Shown here: positions 19,287 to 30,482 of the stretch, piece after piece
How positions within the stretch are numbered: position 1 is the first letter of the stretch
Layout: the number at the start of each line of letters is the position of its first letter
Origin: Scytalidium lignicola
Lineage: Eukaryota > Ascomycota > Leotiomycetes
Assembly: GCA_002812745.2 (NCBI GenBank)
Contig: NCSJ02000034.1
Span: forward strand, 124,001 to 188,000
DNA: 64,000 bases
Direction: 5' to 3'
Made by a program: the position numbers and the translations under genes
Notes under the pieces: generated by a model
Database searches by the model: none
What the model saw: the letters and a program-made list of their open reading frames with translations, nothing else
What the model was told of the DNA's origin: nothing

Positions 19287-21884
19287 ATGCCGCCACCACC
19301 TCCTCAAGAATACGCCCGACTGTTCATGGTCATCATCTTCCTAATCTATATATATTCGACTCCCACTACGACCGTTCCGCCAGGATTCCAAAACCCTCGA
19401 GACTTCCTCGAAGAACGAGTCAACCGAACGCGCCACGCTCTCAATGTCCTTAATATTACTCGATGGCGAGACTTTGCTCCCCCGCAACAAGGTGTTAAAG
19501 ATTACAATGGAGCGCGATATTTAAATCTGACCGGCTTTAGAGAGGAGGACGAGTATGCCTGGGATAGATTGGATCAATTTAAGAAGAAGAGCATGAAGAT
19601 GAGTAGGGATGCTAAAGGCAATTGGCGGGGTACTGATGGCGAGGTTGATAAGGGGCTGGTTGAGAAGGTTTGGGAGAATGTTACTGGAATCGTGCAAGGA
19701 ACTTGGGTTAGGGACCAAGAGGGCGAAGTAACGAGGCAGCGAGTGAATTTAACGGACATTGCCCCCGGAGTGGAGTGGGCTATTTGGGATGATGGGCCTT
19801 GGGCGCGGAATGTGACTGGACGGGAGGGGAAGCTTACCTTGAGAGTTGATGAGAAAAGTAGTGAACATATGGATATTTCTGATAATCTAGGTGGGGGGCA
19901 TTCTATGGCTCAGTGGCTGGGTGGGTTGGTTAGAGAAGCTTCTGCCACAATGACTCTACAGGATGAAAGCAGCAGTGGGGACGGGTGGGAGATGAGACTC
20001 CACGGCGTGCATTGGCCTCGACAAGGAGTACTCCTATTGACGACAACGAGTGAGAAATTCTCTGGAATATTTGGTCTGCCGCATTTATCGACTAGTGCGG
20101 ATTATTTCGACAGTAGCAAGAGTCTTCTTAATTTGACACTAGGCCAGGCGGTCGAGCGGTTGCAACGTGCTGCGTGGATAGATCAGTTAAATCCTTGGAC
20201 TTCGAGCCCAGATGCTCCGGGTGATGTCACAATGCCAGTGCCCCATTGCGAATACGTTGTTTACATCCAAGTATACCCTCTGAAAATGAGATTACCTGGA
20301 GGTTATTTGGAGGCTGTTCCTGAGGGCAGCGTTCATATGATCGAGCAAGAACTTCGATTTCCTGAAGGAGCCCCATTACCGGCTGTTCCAAAGCTACAAA
20401 TGTCAGCAGTGATATTCTCTCCCGATTGCGGATTTCTTCTCGAATCGAAAGGTCCACCAAGATTTTCACCGATAGACGGGGAACATCTTGTTGGATTGAA
20501 GGAAGAAGTTTTTCTCCGTGGCATTCAGCATTGGCTGCTCGTGTTCGCTGCAATGATATTTGGTCAAATTCTTCTTATGAAAGCTCAAATGAAAGATGCA
20601 TCAACACCATCAACCATTGGCCGAATAAGTCTCTACAGCATGGGAATTATGGTTATGGCTGATGGCCTCCTCTTTGCCTGTCTTTCTCTCTTAAGCGCTA
20701 CTGTTCCAAATATTTTCCCTTCTGCGCTGATAGGTTCATTTGCTTCCTTACTTTCCGTTGCACTTTTGGTTCGTTTTACTGGGGAGTTATACAAAGCTCA
20801 AGAACCTGAACGAAGAGAGAGGCAAAGAGCGGAGGAGGCGGAACGAGCAGCACGAGCAGCAAATAGACCGAGCCAGCCAACACCATCACCTATGCCAATT
20901 CTTACTGCGGGACAGGTACTAGTCCCTAGCGCACCTCCGCAAGGAGGGACTCTTGCAGCTCCTCGCCCTGCTGCGGATATTCCTATAATCATTCCCTCGG
21001 ATCAAGATATTGATGCCGAAATTGCGGAAGTAACTGCTGCTACTGCACCTAGACCTACACCTATACCTCTTCCAGCAACAACTCCAAATCAAGCTATGAC
21101 TGCACAATTAAGTACCTCCGATTTCACCTCAATCTATGGTCGATTCGTCTTAGTCCTCACGTTTATCCTATTCCTCTCTCTCTCATCCTTCTCTTGGCCT
21201 TCATCTCTCCGAACTGGTTACGTCTATATGCTTTCTTTCTTCTATCTTTCTTTTTGGATTCCTCAAATACGCCGAAATATAATCCGCAATTGTCGCAAGG
21301 CTCTCCTCTGGAAATTTGTTATTGGCCAATCCCTTCTACGGCTCCTACCATTCGCATACTTCTTTCTAAAGCGAGATAACATCCTTTTCGTTGAGACAGA
21401 CTGGAAGGCTTTCACTGTCCTTGCGGCGTGGGTTTGGCTTCAGATCTGGATAATGGTCGCTCAGGAGATCTTAGGTCCAAGATGGGGAATTCCAAAAGGC
21501 TGGACTGAAGAAGGGTGGGATTACCATCCTATCCTTCGTGAAGATAACGTTGAGGCAGGTGGTCTGCCGCTTGGTCTTGTGCAGGTCCCTGGATCCCCGA
21601 TGCTTGAACGAACACGGACAGGAGATGACGAGTCGAAACGGAAAAAGAAAGACACTGGTCTTCACTCAGTTGACTGTGCCATTTGTATGCAGGTCCTCGA
21701 AGTACCCGTCGTTGCTTCAGGCGAAGACTCAGCAGCCGCGGCAGCAAGTGTCACAAACATGCTTGCTAGGCGCCAGTATATGGTTACACCTTGCAGACAT
21801 ATTTTCCACAGTCATTGTTTAGAGGGCTGGATGAGATTTAGGTTACAGTGTCCTATTTGTAGAGAACAGTTGCCACCTTTGTAG
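19287..21884 (+). CDS. dsc1: Dsc1/Tul1-type transmembrane RING E3 ubiquitin ligase
   Basis: Intronless, 865 aa, the usual length for Dsc E3 subunit A. The Dsc complex in the Golgi/endosome membrane ubiquitinates membrane proteins and in many fungi activates the SREBP sterol regulator. Visible: an N-terminal hydrophobic anchor (about residues 12-25) and a lumenal region with several N-glycosylation sequons (NRT, NIT, NLT, NVT). A cluster of membrane helices follows (about 410-500 and 610-720), separated by a Pro/Ala/Arg-rich loop. The C-terminal RING-H2 runs from CAICMQVLEVPV to CRHIFHSHCLEGW and CPICREQL (about residues 793-862). All eight metal ligands are present. It is divergent from the HSBP1-like gene and convergent with lig4. 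Confidence 0.9.
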   Translation: MPPPPPQEYARLFMVIIFLIYIYSTPTTTVPPGFQNPRDFLEERVNRTRHALNVLNITRWRDFAPPQQGVKDYNGARYLNLTGFREEDEYAWDRLDQFKKKSMKMSRDAKGNWRGTDGEVDKGLVEKVWENVTGIVQGTWVRDQEGEVTRQRVNLTDIAPGVEWAIWDDGPWARNVTGREGKLTLRVDEKSSEHMDISDNLGGGHSMAQWLGGLVREASATMTLQDESSSGDGWEMRLHGVHWPRQGVLLLTTTSEKFSGIFGLPHLSTSADYFDSSKSLLNLTLGQAVERLQRAAWIDQLNPWTSSPDAPGDVTMPVPHCEYVVYIQVYPLKMRLPGGYLEAVPEGSVHMIEQELRFPEGAPLPAVPKLQMSAVIFSPDCGFLLESKGPPRFSPIDGEHLVGLKEEVFLRGIQHWLLVFAAMIFGQILLMKAQMKDASTPSTIGRISLYSMGIMVMADGLLFACLSLLSATVPNIFPSALIGSFASLLSVALLVRFTGELYKAQEPERRERQRAEEAERAARAANRPSQPTPSPMPILTAGQVLVPSAPPQGGTLAAPRPAADIPIIIPSDQDIDAEIAEVTAATAPRPTPIPLPATTPNQAMTAQLSTSDFTSIYGRFVLVLTFILFLSLSSFSWPSSLRTGYVYMLSFFYLSFWIPQIRRNIIRNCRKALLWKFVIGQSLLRLLPFAYFFLKRDNILFVETDWKAFTVLAAWVWLQIWIMVAQEILGPRWGIPKGWTEEGWDYHPILREDNVEAGGLPLGLVQVPGSPMLERTRTGDDESKRKKKDTGLHSVDCAICMQVLEVPVVASGEDSAAAAASVTNMLARRQYMVTPCRHIFHSHCLEGWMRFRLQCPICREQLPPL

Positions 21885-22168
21885 GATATGTGTGATGTTA
21901 TGCATTTCAGGGTTGGCATTGTCCTTGGAGTTTGGCGCTGGGAATGTTCATTAACGAATAAAATGGAACATGTAAATCAATATGATGATTGAAAAATATT
22001 TACATAGTACTAGAAATCAAACCATTTGATAATAAATGTTTCTGGATTTGCTAGTCGTGATTTCTCATAACATACTCCTATCATAGGATTTTCCAACCAT
22101 TGGTCCTTTTAACCCCTATTTCCTAAGCACCCGAAGATCATATCGTCATAATTCATCAAAAATGGGTT

Positions 22169-25100
22169 TCACCGCACACCATACGGCTCTTCATCAACTA
22201 ATGTCTTTTCCTTCATACATTCTTCCACCCACTTCCTACTAACAATTCTTGGAAGCTTTCCTTTCAGCTGAGATATCTCCTTCCTAATTTCCTTTGCACC
22301 ATTAACATCCCTTTCATCCATGAGAATCACATGAGTGACATCCCCATCATCGAGCCTTTTCGAGACTTCCCCACCTTGAAAGCGGATAGTATCTTGAATG
22401 ATCTGAGCCTGTATCGCGGTTGGAGATGAAGATTCAGTTTCCGGAATAAAGAAGTGAAGCCTCCTAAAAAGCCATCCCTCCATCCCCGTGAGGACGTCAA
22501 CTCCATGCTCTTCCATCTCTGCCAAAAAGTCTCTATGAGAGTATGAAGGTCTGTTCTTGGATTTCTTCGCGAGATTCATGTTGTCGAAGATTTTGTTCAA
22601 TTCCACTACATCCACGTCCCTTGTATAACTGTCACCATACTCATCTACGTTACCCCCGATCTCATCTTGGTCTTCNGGGGGTGATGTAGAACATATGTCC
22701 TGGCTCAAATGGAATGATAAATCGACCACGGTCTGCGCCGTCCATTTCAGCTTGATGAATGGCATCCAATACCCAAGCTGGCTTAACGATGTTTTTCGTT
22801 CCAATCTTCATTATGCTGGCTGCTTTAACAACNTTTTTTCTCTCCTACAATGACCATGTCGTCTTTGGCAGTAGCACTCTGGAATATGTTTCCACCGTTC
22901 GCTTTAATCATCTGTTCAATCTGTGCCTTGCTTTTCTTCGTTGGCTTGGTCATATCGGTCAGGACACAGAAATTTAAGCCTCCAAAAACTGCTGTCTGGG
23001 TTCCTTGGTATGGAGTATTCAGTTTCTCTTCATTACCTGCGATAACAATCTCCTTCTTCACGCGTTTAGCTGCTCTTCGTCTTGTATCTACTTGGAATTC
23101 CTTTTCTTTGGTTTCTGCTTCTACTCTTGATTTAAGATCCATGAATTCCTGGAGATCTAGAGCACTTTCCCAATTCTTATCTAGTCGCAACTGTTTGAAA
23201 CGAGGAAATCGCAACGTGAAGCCAGTTCGGAACTGGTCAGAAGCAGTGACCGATGCGGCTTTCACTTCGAGAACTATAGATTCAGTGGGTTTGATCCAGA
23301 CATCAGGTTTTTCGTATTGCAAATCACCTCCTGCAAGCTCAATGTATTCTGTGGGAGGATGTTTAGGATCCCATTCAATCCATCTGCCTTCTGTCCGGTG
23401 TCTGACCGCGGCATAGTCTTCCGCTCTGAAGCCTCCGCCGACTTTAAGAAAGGACCAGCACTTTGAGGGATGTACACCTGTGAAGTGATATTAGCAATGA
23501 TAAATGTAATGAATTAAAAGACAGAATTGAGAAATACCTTTCACAATATAATTCTGGCTGACTTTTAATCCGCATAAGAAGCTAGATAAAGCTCCGCCTC
23601 TATGCCCTGAGCCGTAATATCCTCCGATAACTATGACGTCGAGAGACTCCCCAAACTCAGTCATATATTCTGGCTTAACCTTCAACCAATCGTCATTTCG
23701 ACTGTTGAGCCTATATATTGATCTTGGATTTTTCAGCACAAGACCCTCGGAGGCTTCAGCAACCACTTTCTTTAGGAGAGGTTCGATTGCAGAAGCATCA
23801 GTTGCTTTCTCATATTTATGGATCTCGATACGGCGATGCACATTCTTGATACTAGCATCGAGTGCTTTCCGCCTGTCTCTCAGTGTGAACTTCGTAATAT
23901 CTTTATCATTAAGATATAAGCAGTCAAAAACCCGGTATAGGGGTCGTTGTCCGCTATTATAGTAAGGGTTTCGCTGCTCAGAAAGCGCAGCCGTTTTCAA
24001 AGTACCAAAAGGAACCATTATATCAGCCTCTGGATCCCAGGTGATCATCTCTCCATCTAGAATGATGCTCCGAACCTGAGGATTAAAGGCATCCTTTATA
24101 AATCTGGTAAGTGCCGAAGTCTCATCTTCAAATCCGCTACCATACAGATATGTATAGTCTTTAGCTTTGCGAGACCAGAACGCGAATCGTCGTCCACCGG
24201 GGATTGAATCATCCTCCATCATATGAAGCTGCATCCTCTCGCCGTCTAGTTTCTCTTCAATCCAGAACTCGGGATCCTCCTCTGTTGGCCTCATACTATC
24301 AACCATCTTCTGGAATGAATGCATTTGGAACTGTGCAAGTTGTGGCTGAAAACATTGCATAAGAGCTATCCCGGCTTCATCCCCTTCTAGTCGAATTGAG
24401 GGATCTGTCAACTCCCAGCAGACTCTCCGCAGACTTGAAGATACGCTGAAAAGTGCTTCACCATCGGGATGCCATAACTGTAAGCTGGTTAGACCAGAAA
24501 CTATAATTCGAAACGTCTGTACATACGTCTAGGAAGGTTTTCTCTGTAGCTCCAACTTTCATCTGTCTAAGGATCATTCGAATCAACCACATCATTTCAG
24601 TAGCATTCATTCTTCCATAAAACGTCTCAAATATTTGTTGCTGCTGGTCTTCTTTCTGAGCAACCGAGAGCTTATCGAGTAATTCATTGACCTCTGCAAT
24701 CCTCATATCTCCCGGATCTGATCTCATTTGGCGCTTTGATAGGACTTCATAGCACCTTCCTCCAAAATCTCCGGCAACTCGACTGGCTGCAGTCGCTCCT
24801 GGTAACTTCCACTTGAGCAGAGTGGTTGCATCCTCCGAGTTCCTGTCGAGTTTGAGAACTTTCACTAAAACCTTGGCGATCGTGGCCTCTTTCATACCAT
24901 ACATAGCCCGGTCTCGGTCTTTCTCGGGAATTATGAGGCGTAGTGCTGGATAGAAGTCATCTCCAACCTCATTGCGCCACCTAGTCATGAATCGTACTAT
25001 GATATTTCGCCGAATCTCATGCGGGGAGAGATTCTTTGGACCGTGTGGGCCCTTCTTAGCACGAGCCGCAGTTGGACCAGTTGGACGTTTTTTATTCTCA

Positions 25101-25335
25101 TTTAGAGGGTTGAAGAGAAATGTATAGAGTTCATGAAAAGGCAGTGTTTTGGAATGATTGTGTGGCCGGTTTGGATATCTTTCATTTTACTTAGCTTATG
25201 CTAAGTATGAAAATTAAAAAATATGGCTTACTTTTGATCCAGCTCTTGTTGAGCTTCTGGCCCACCATACTGGCGCTCATCTTCCTCTATAGCCTCTGCA
25301 TCCGGTGCTTTGCTATTTCTTCTACTTGACGACAT
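22169..25335 (-). CDS. lig4: DNA ligase IV (NHEJ ligase)
   Basis: Seals double-strand breaks in non-homologous end joining with an XRCC4/Lif1 partner. Exons are 25232-25335, 24527-25178, 23538-24477 and 22169-23477. With the Ns at 22676 and 22833 discounted they total 1001 codons (1000 aa), typical for fungi. Order: an N-terminal DNA-binding domain, the adenylation site EEKLDG (Lys near 328), the OB-fold region with EGLVLK, then two BRCT domains (the first starts near GGLNFCVLTDM; the second follows LAEMEEHGVDVLTGM). Between the two Ns the true frame differs from the one seen in a plain translation. When read correctly it gives VGEKKVVKAASIMKIG and FIIPFEPGHMFYITP, as expected of Lig4. Loss of this gene is known to raise gene-targeting rates in fungi. 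Confidence 0.95.
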
Positions 25336-25710
25336 TGTCTCAACCTTTGATATGACGTAATGTAAGGATGAAGCTAACTACTAAGCATCGATAAATTAAC
25401 AAGTAAAATTAAGCTGATTATAGAGTCTCTTAATAAAGACACCTTGACTGTGTCATGTAATAATCTACATGTTGGTTGAAACCAATAATTAAAGTCAACT
25501 AGTCAAGGCAGACGCGTTTGACCATTAGCATCATAGTCGAACCAGTCACGAGCTTGGCACGTAGGCACGTGATTCTCTGTAAATACCCACCAGTCTTTTA
25601 ATTTGAACCTTAATCCTTTCAAGACGTAGATTCATGATCTCATATGGGTCATTTCTCTCTTTTGTGGCGTATGTTCATGGTTGTATCTCTCTTACTTCAT
25701 ACGTTTTAAC
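25336..25710. other. lig4 upstream region, no gene seen
   Basis: 375 bp between the lig4 start and the ram2 stop. AT-rich; nothing recognised. Confidence 0.4.
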
Positions 25711-26759
25711 CTACGCTGTAACCTGCCCTTCCTTCAACAAACCCCTTTTCCAATCCCAATAATTCTTCCTAATCCCATCATACTTGTCACCTAAAAGCAT
25801 CAATGCCGTATCCGCCTGCTCAGCCCTTCCATCTTCAGCCCAGATATCAGCCAATAAATCTAATGCGTGGCTGCTCTTTACATCTTCCTCTCCATCCTTA
25901 GGGATCTTCACAAATTCACCCGCAAACTGCTCCACAGTACTCAACTTCCTCCCTCCCTTTCTTAACACTCCTCTCAGATAGTTCCAAGGACTTGGATTCT
26001 GCGGCGCTTCGTATGCTGCAGCTTTAGCGAAATCGACCTCTCGGTCTATGATCTCCTTTGGAATTTTCGGGTCATGCTCAGTGGCTTTGCTGCCTGGAGT
26101 ACTATATTTAGGATCAGAGAACACGAGGAAGAAGCGCTGGGACCAAGCACTGTTGTTTCTGACATCCTTGCGTAGAAGTGCTTCAATCGACCGGAGCTCC
26201 TCTCCGTCAAACATGTTCAGCTTTCGCACGAGATATTGTCTGTAACTCCACACGTGGTAGTTCTTCGAATCTTCGTCGAACATCTCGGTCATGAAAGCGA
26301 CTTCTGATTCCCTCAAGGCTTCGAGATCAGACGAAGAGGAGGACACGTTTGGGTATATATAGTCAATGAGGGTCTGGCGATGATGCCATATTTGATAGTT
26401 TTTTTGGTTCTCAAGCGCTACCTCGTTAACCCACTCTAGTTCTTCTTTAATGGGCATCTTCAGTGCGAAGATGGTGGAGGCTCGATATAACCAGACCGTA
26501 TAATGCGCAGCATTCATCGATATGATGTGGTCTGTCAGATCTAATACCCGTTTTGAGTGTTCTCCTGCAGCCATAACTGCTCGGAGGTACCCCATTGCTT
26601 CCTCATGTCAGCTAAGAGAATAAATTTCAGGGGCATCGTAGCACAATTACCTTCTGCATATTCATCCGAATAGGCAATGGCAGCTAAAGCTCCTTCTCCA
26701 TCATCTTGTGGGATTGGTACAACGTCCTCCCATAGGGGATCGGATTCATATCTGCCCAT
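25711..26759 (-). CDS. ram2: Protein farnesyltransferase/geranylgeranyltransferase-I alpha subunit
   Basis: The shared alpha subunit pairs with Ram1 or Cdc43 beta subunits to prenylate CaaX proteins such as Ras and Rho. Exon 1 is 26651-26759 and exon 2 is 25711-26597; the sum is 332 codons (331 aa), matching the family. The intron has a GTAATT donor and an AAG acceptor, and restores YAEAMGYLRAVM. The alpha-alpha hairpin (PPTA) repeats are clear: AHYTVWLYRAS, NYQIWHHRQTLIDY, NYHVWSYRQYLVRK, NNSAWSQRFFLVF and NPSPWNYLRGVL. The substrate, farnesyl diphosphate, comes from the mevalonate pathway that includes the neighbouring erg12; adjacency may be coincidence. Confidence 0.93.
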
Positions 26760-27666
26760 GTTTAGGTCTGGTTGTAGCCAATTCTTTGGCGTCCTCAGAT
26801 TCCTTATTCGTCTAACTTTTCAAAGCTGGCTGCGACTTAGATTTTCCCTCTCAAAAAGAATTCACCTCCTCCTTGTCGGATCTCTAGATATATTTATCAA
26901 TGTCAATATTTGTTGTAATACTCAAGGCTCTGGATAGATCTTCCTTCGCTTAGTTGTACCCGAAACCTTCTTGCTGAAGTAGAGAAGCAATAGATCCTTT
27001 GCTAATTCTGGGTCTTCGGCAAGTACTGTAGTTAGCTGTATCAAGGCCTACTACAATTGAGAACCCTTTACGTCTTTAACAGGGAGGCAAGGACACAAGC
27101 TGTATATTCGTACTTCTGATGCGGGGTCGATTTGTTGACAACACGTTAGATGAGGGTGTTACAACAGACAAAGAGATGATATTAGACAGAGAAGCCAGCG
27201 AGTTTGAATATTAATTAGAAAACACGCAGTTGTTAGACTTCTATAATGCGAGCTGTCATGCTTTTGATCATCTTAGAATGTGTGATTTCTACTTGGCGGG
27301 GTTGGAGAAGGCGACGAATCCCACAGCCTTGTCGCTCGCCAAAACCCAGAACAATACTAAGAGCATCAAAGAAAAACCAACAGTAAAGAGTTTTTAACAA
27401 TATGAGAGATCAATTACGGGCAGTAGAGCGACTAAACTAATACATTAAAACATTAAGCCAAAGCCATCCTATGTTGCCCTATATAATCCATAATTATTGG
27501 CCCATTCCCAATTACGCACCTGACTCAGATAGTATGCTAATGTACAACAGAGGCTCGAGTGAAGTATCTACGTTGATATCAATGATGGTATACACAACCA
27601 GTAGACTTGAGATTCAGAATGCAGCCCGAGCTTTGCCGTAAAACTCGATATGCCGTTGCCAGCGTA
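26760..27666. other. Gap between ram2 and erg12 with two short gene-like minus-strand stretches
   Basis: Two stop-free minus-strand stretches have protein-like composition. One (26922-27047) ends in a charged run LAEDPELAKDLLLLYFSKK and closes with a TGA. The other (27289-27366) encodes a hydrophobic segment MLLVLFWVLASDKAVGFVAF with a TAG stop. CTAAC-type branch points and possible splice sites lie between them, so one or two small spliced genes may be present. No complete model could be assembled and no family was recognised. Confidence 0.25.
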
Positions 27667-29354
27667 TTATTCGTTTTCCACCCGCCAGAATTTCCATGCA
27701 TCCCTCTCTCCTTCCCCTTTTACGCCAACCAATTCTTCGACGCCTTCAATGCCATTGGCGTTCAGAAACTTCTCCTGATCGATTTCCTGCCCCCCCACGT
27801 CATCCTCTTCACCGCCATTTTTTATTACGGCAGGCCACAGCACGCCGATACCATCACATCCCAGAGTGACTTTAAACCTCCCGTAGCCTTCCGAATCTAA
27901 GGTTCTTTCTAACCGCTCCAACTTCTCATCCGATACTCCTGGCTTCAATAATGTAATAGCACATCCGCCACCACCTGCACCAGTCAACTTCGTCCAGCCA
28001 ATACCTTCGTGATCCACCAATTCTCGTATTCGTTCTAGTCGTGGATGTGATACACCCAGAGCCACGAGAAGGCCATGGTTAACGGTCATTAGTTTTCCCA
28101 TATCCTCGACACACGATAATTGAGCAGGATCAAAGTCTTCATTGGATATCAGCTCTTCGGCTGAATCTGTGACCTTGTCTATTGCATGTAGTATGGATTC
28201 CGTTATCTCTGGAAGCGTCTTCTTCAGCCGTCCTACTTTTGCAACCTCCGCTGCTGTAGATTTCGGTGTTTTTGTATCCACCAGTAAAAGAGGTAGCTCT
28301 GGGAAGTCCCACAAAGCCTTCACGAGAGGTGGCTTTGTATAATCTGGTCTCTGGAAAAGCACACCCTTGCCTTGGGTAACCACGGTGTTATCTATGCCAG
28401 AAGGATTTCCATGGATGCACATTTCACCCACGAATGCCCAGCGGTTTATGCGTTCAACTTGGAGACGGGCTTCTTCAGATGGTTGATCCGGATGTGGTCC
28501 AGAAAGGGTCCGGATTTGTAGAAGAAGGGCGGCAGCCAAGCAAACAGAAATCGAAGCACTGCTGCCGAGTCCAGCGCCAATTGGTAAGGTTGATCGTAGA
28601 GTATATAAGCATGCCGGAAATGACTGCGAGCCTAGAGACAACAAAAGGTATAGGAAGGCCATTGCAGAGTTGTGGTGGACTTTGCGAATATCATCTGGCT
28701 GGTCTTTGGAGACATCGGCAAGGTGGGGCTTCATAGCTGCAAGGAGCTCAGGATCAAGAGACGTGACAAGATCATAGTAATACTTCTTCTTGCCAGGCTG
28801 AGAGAATGTTGACCATGGGAGATCATCGATATTCCATGTGTGGGATAGGTTTATGTCAGGGAATCGTAAAGAAATCGTCCGTTTTGATTTTGACAAGGCC
28901 GTCACGAGGAGATATGATCGCAAGGATATAGCTGCCGCAACAGATTTCTGGGAGGAGAAAAAATGGTAAGTTTTCTGAAATACCTTGTAGCAAGAGGTTT
29001 ACCTCAACGCACCTTTCCATGGACCACCGCATGTTCGCCGAAGACAATGAGCTTTCCTGGAGCAGAGACCATAAAAGCCGGCATCAAAGGGGCAGATTGT
29101 TTCCTTTCGACACGCAACTTCTTCATCGCCTTGGTTGCTCCATTAACCTTCTTGCTAGGAGTGTCATTACGGCTGTCCTTGATGCCATTTGCGTCGCCAT
29201 GCCGCTGGGACATGTCGAGAACTGGAGATCCTACCGGGCTGGTCGTCGCAGGTGTCGTAATGTCGAGAGACGCGTTACTTGAGCTTGACCAGGAATGGGC
29301 ACTAGAGTTGCGTGGCTTAGCACTGAATTGGCGGTTTGGCGCGGAACTGGTCAT
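27667..29354 (-). CDS. erg12: Mevalonate kinase
   Basis: Phosphorylates mevalonate in the sterol/isoprenoid pathway. Exon 1 is 29013-29354 and exon 2 is 27667-28947. The intron has a GTGCGT donor and CCCAG acceptor, and phase 0 is maintained. The conserved start APGKLIVFGEHAVVHGK joins KSVAAAISLRSY across it. The GHMP motif PIGAGLGSSASISVCLA (about residue 245) binds ATP, and the C-terminal TGAGGGGCAITLL loop is present. The chosen ATG (29354) gives 540 aa with a roughly 100-residue Ser/Thr/Asn-rich N-terminal extension. A later in-frame ATG before SQRHGDANG is possible, and the true start is uncertain. Regulation by farnesyl/geranylgeranyl diphosphate feedback is known for the family. Confidence 0.93.
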
Positions 29355-30482
29355 TGCACAGAAAGCATGTTCTCCGTCCGACCACGTCCAGAGTGGTGGT
29401 GGTGATGTCGAGGGCGAGGAAGGACGATGGAAGAAGTCCAGGTGACGGACTTCCCCATTTCCTGGTACTGTAATTTGGGGATATTCTACCAAGGGGCGTG
29501 CACAAAAAGTCCCCCTAGTGGCTGATAGGAAGAACCCTGCCGGACAAGGGATAAAGGCTTGGGAGGGGATTTTAGCCAGGGGGATTCTCCCTCTCCNAAA
29601 AAAAAAAAACCTACGCACGGATAAAGGTACCGAAGTCTCAGCGACTCTTGGCCCCTCACAGTGCGACAATAATTGATGATCTCCACGTCCTGTGGCGAAT
29701 ACAGGAAATAAGTTATGGTCCGTCCTAAAAGCAGTATCGCTTTCTATGGCTCAAATTCCCGCATACTGTTTTACGATTCATTATTACAGAAGCAATCTAG
29801 TCAAAATACGCTGTCCCACGCCCTCTAGGAACCCTCTGCTCTATGCGGATTTAAAGCGCTCATAGTTGAATTGTTGTCTTCGATCTTCAGTGCTTGATTT
29901 CGGGTCTAGATTCCGAATCTACTGCGCACAAAATCCACCAATCGCCCTGTGCTTGGCCAGCTCATGGTACTGTAATACACAATTATATCCTTGCAACATC
30001 GCGACTTACCATTAATAAGAGAAGCCTGATTGTGAAGGAACCTATCTGGCCACCGTACCGAGGCTGGACCAATTGTTGGACGATGCAACTCCTGTAGTAT
30101 AGAAACATCTCGCTGTGCAAAACTAGAAGGTGTGGGTACATGTTATCTCTTGCATAGCGGAATATAGGTATCAGTTAGGCTGAAAAGCTGTGCCCTCCCT
30201 TTTCTCTTTACGTTACATTTCAGCTCACTTCGCAAGTCAAGCAGCACATAGAGAACAGCTTTGATCTTTAAGAGGTTGGATAACAGAACTAGTTGCAGTA
30301 AATTGGTTCCACATGTAACTCCGCTTGCAGTCACTGGCTCCTGTCACAAAACGAAACAAAATAGATTGACACCAAATGTAATGCACCTGATACCTGACTG
30401 CGCACTAGTGTACACATCGACATGATTCTATATTTCCTTTGTACAATCAACCGATTTCGGCCCCGCTTCGTACCGCGTCTAT
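29355..30482. other. erg12 upstream region
   Basis: 1.13 kb between erg12 and idh1. An ambiguous base at 29597 precedes a run of about a dozen A residues. Short overlapping frames on both strands look like chance. No RNA gene or repeat was recognised. Confidence 0.4.

Noticed and set aside
19521..19759. Minus-strand frames inside dsc1
   Set aside because: They are shadows of the long conserved dsc1 reading frame.
28962..29445. 160-codon plus-strand frame opposite erg12 exon 1
   Set aside because: It mirrors the mevalonate kinase coding region and has no family features.
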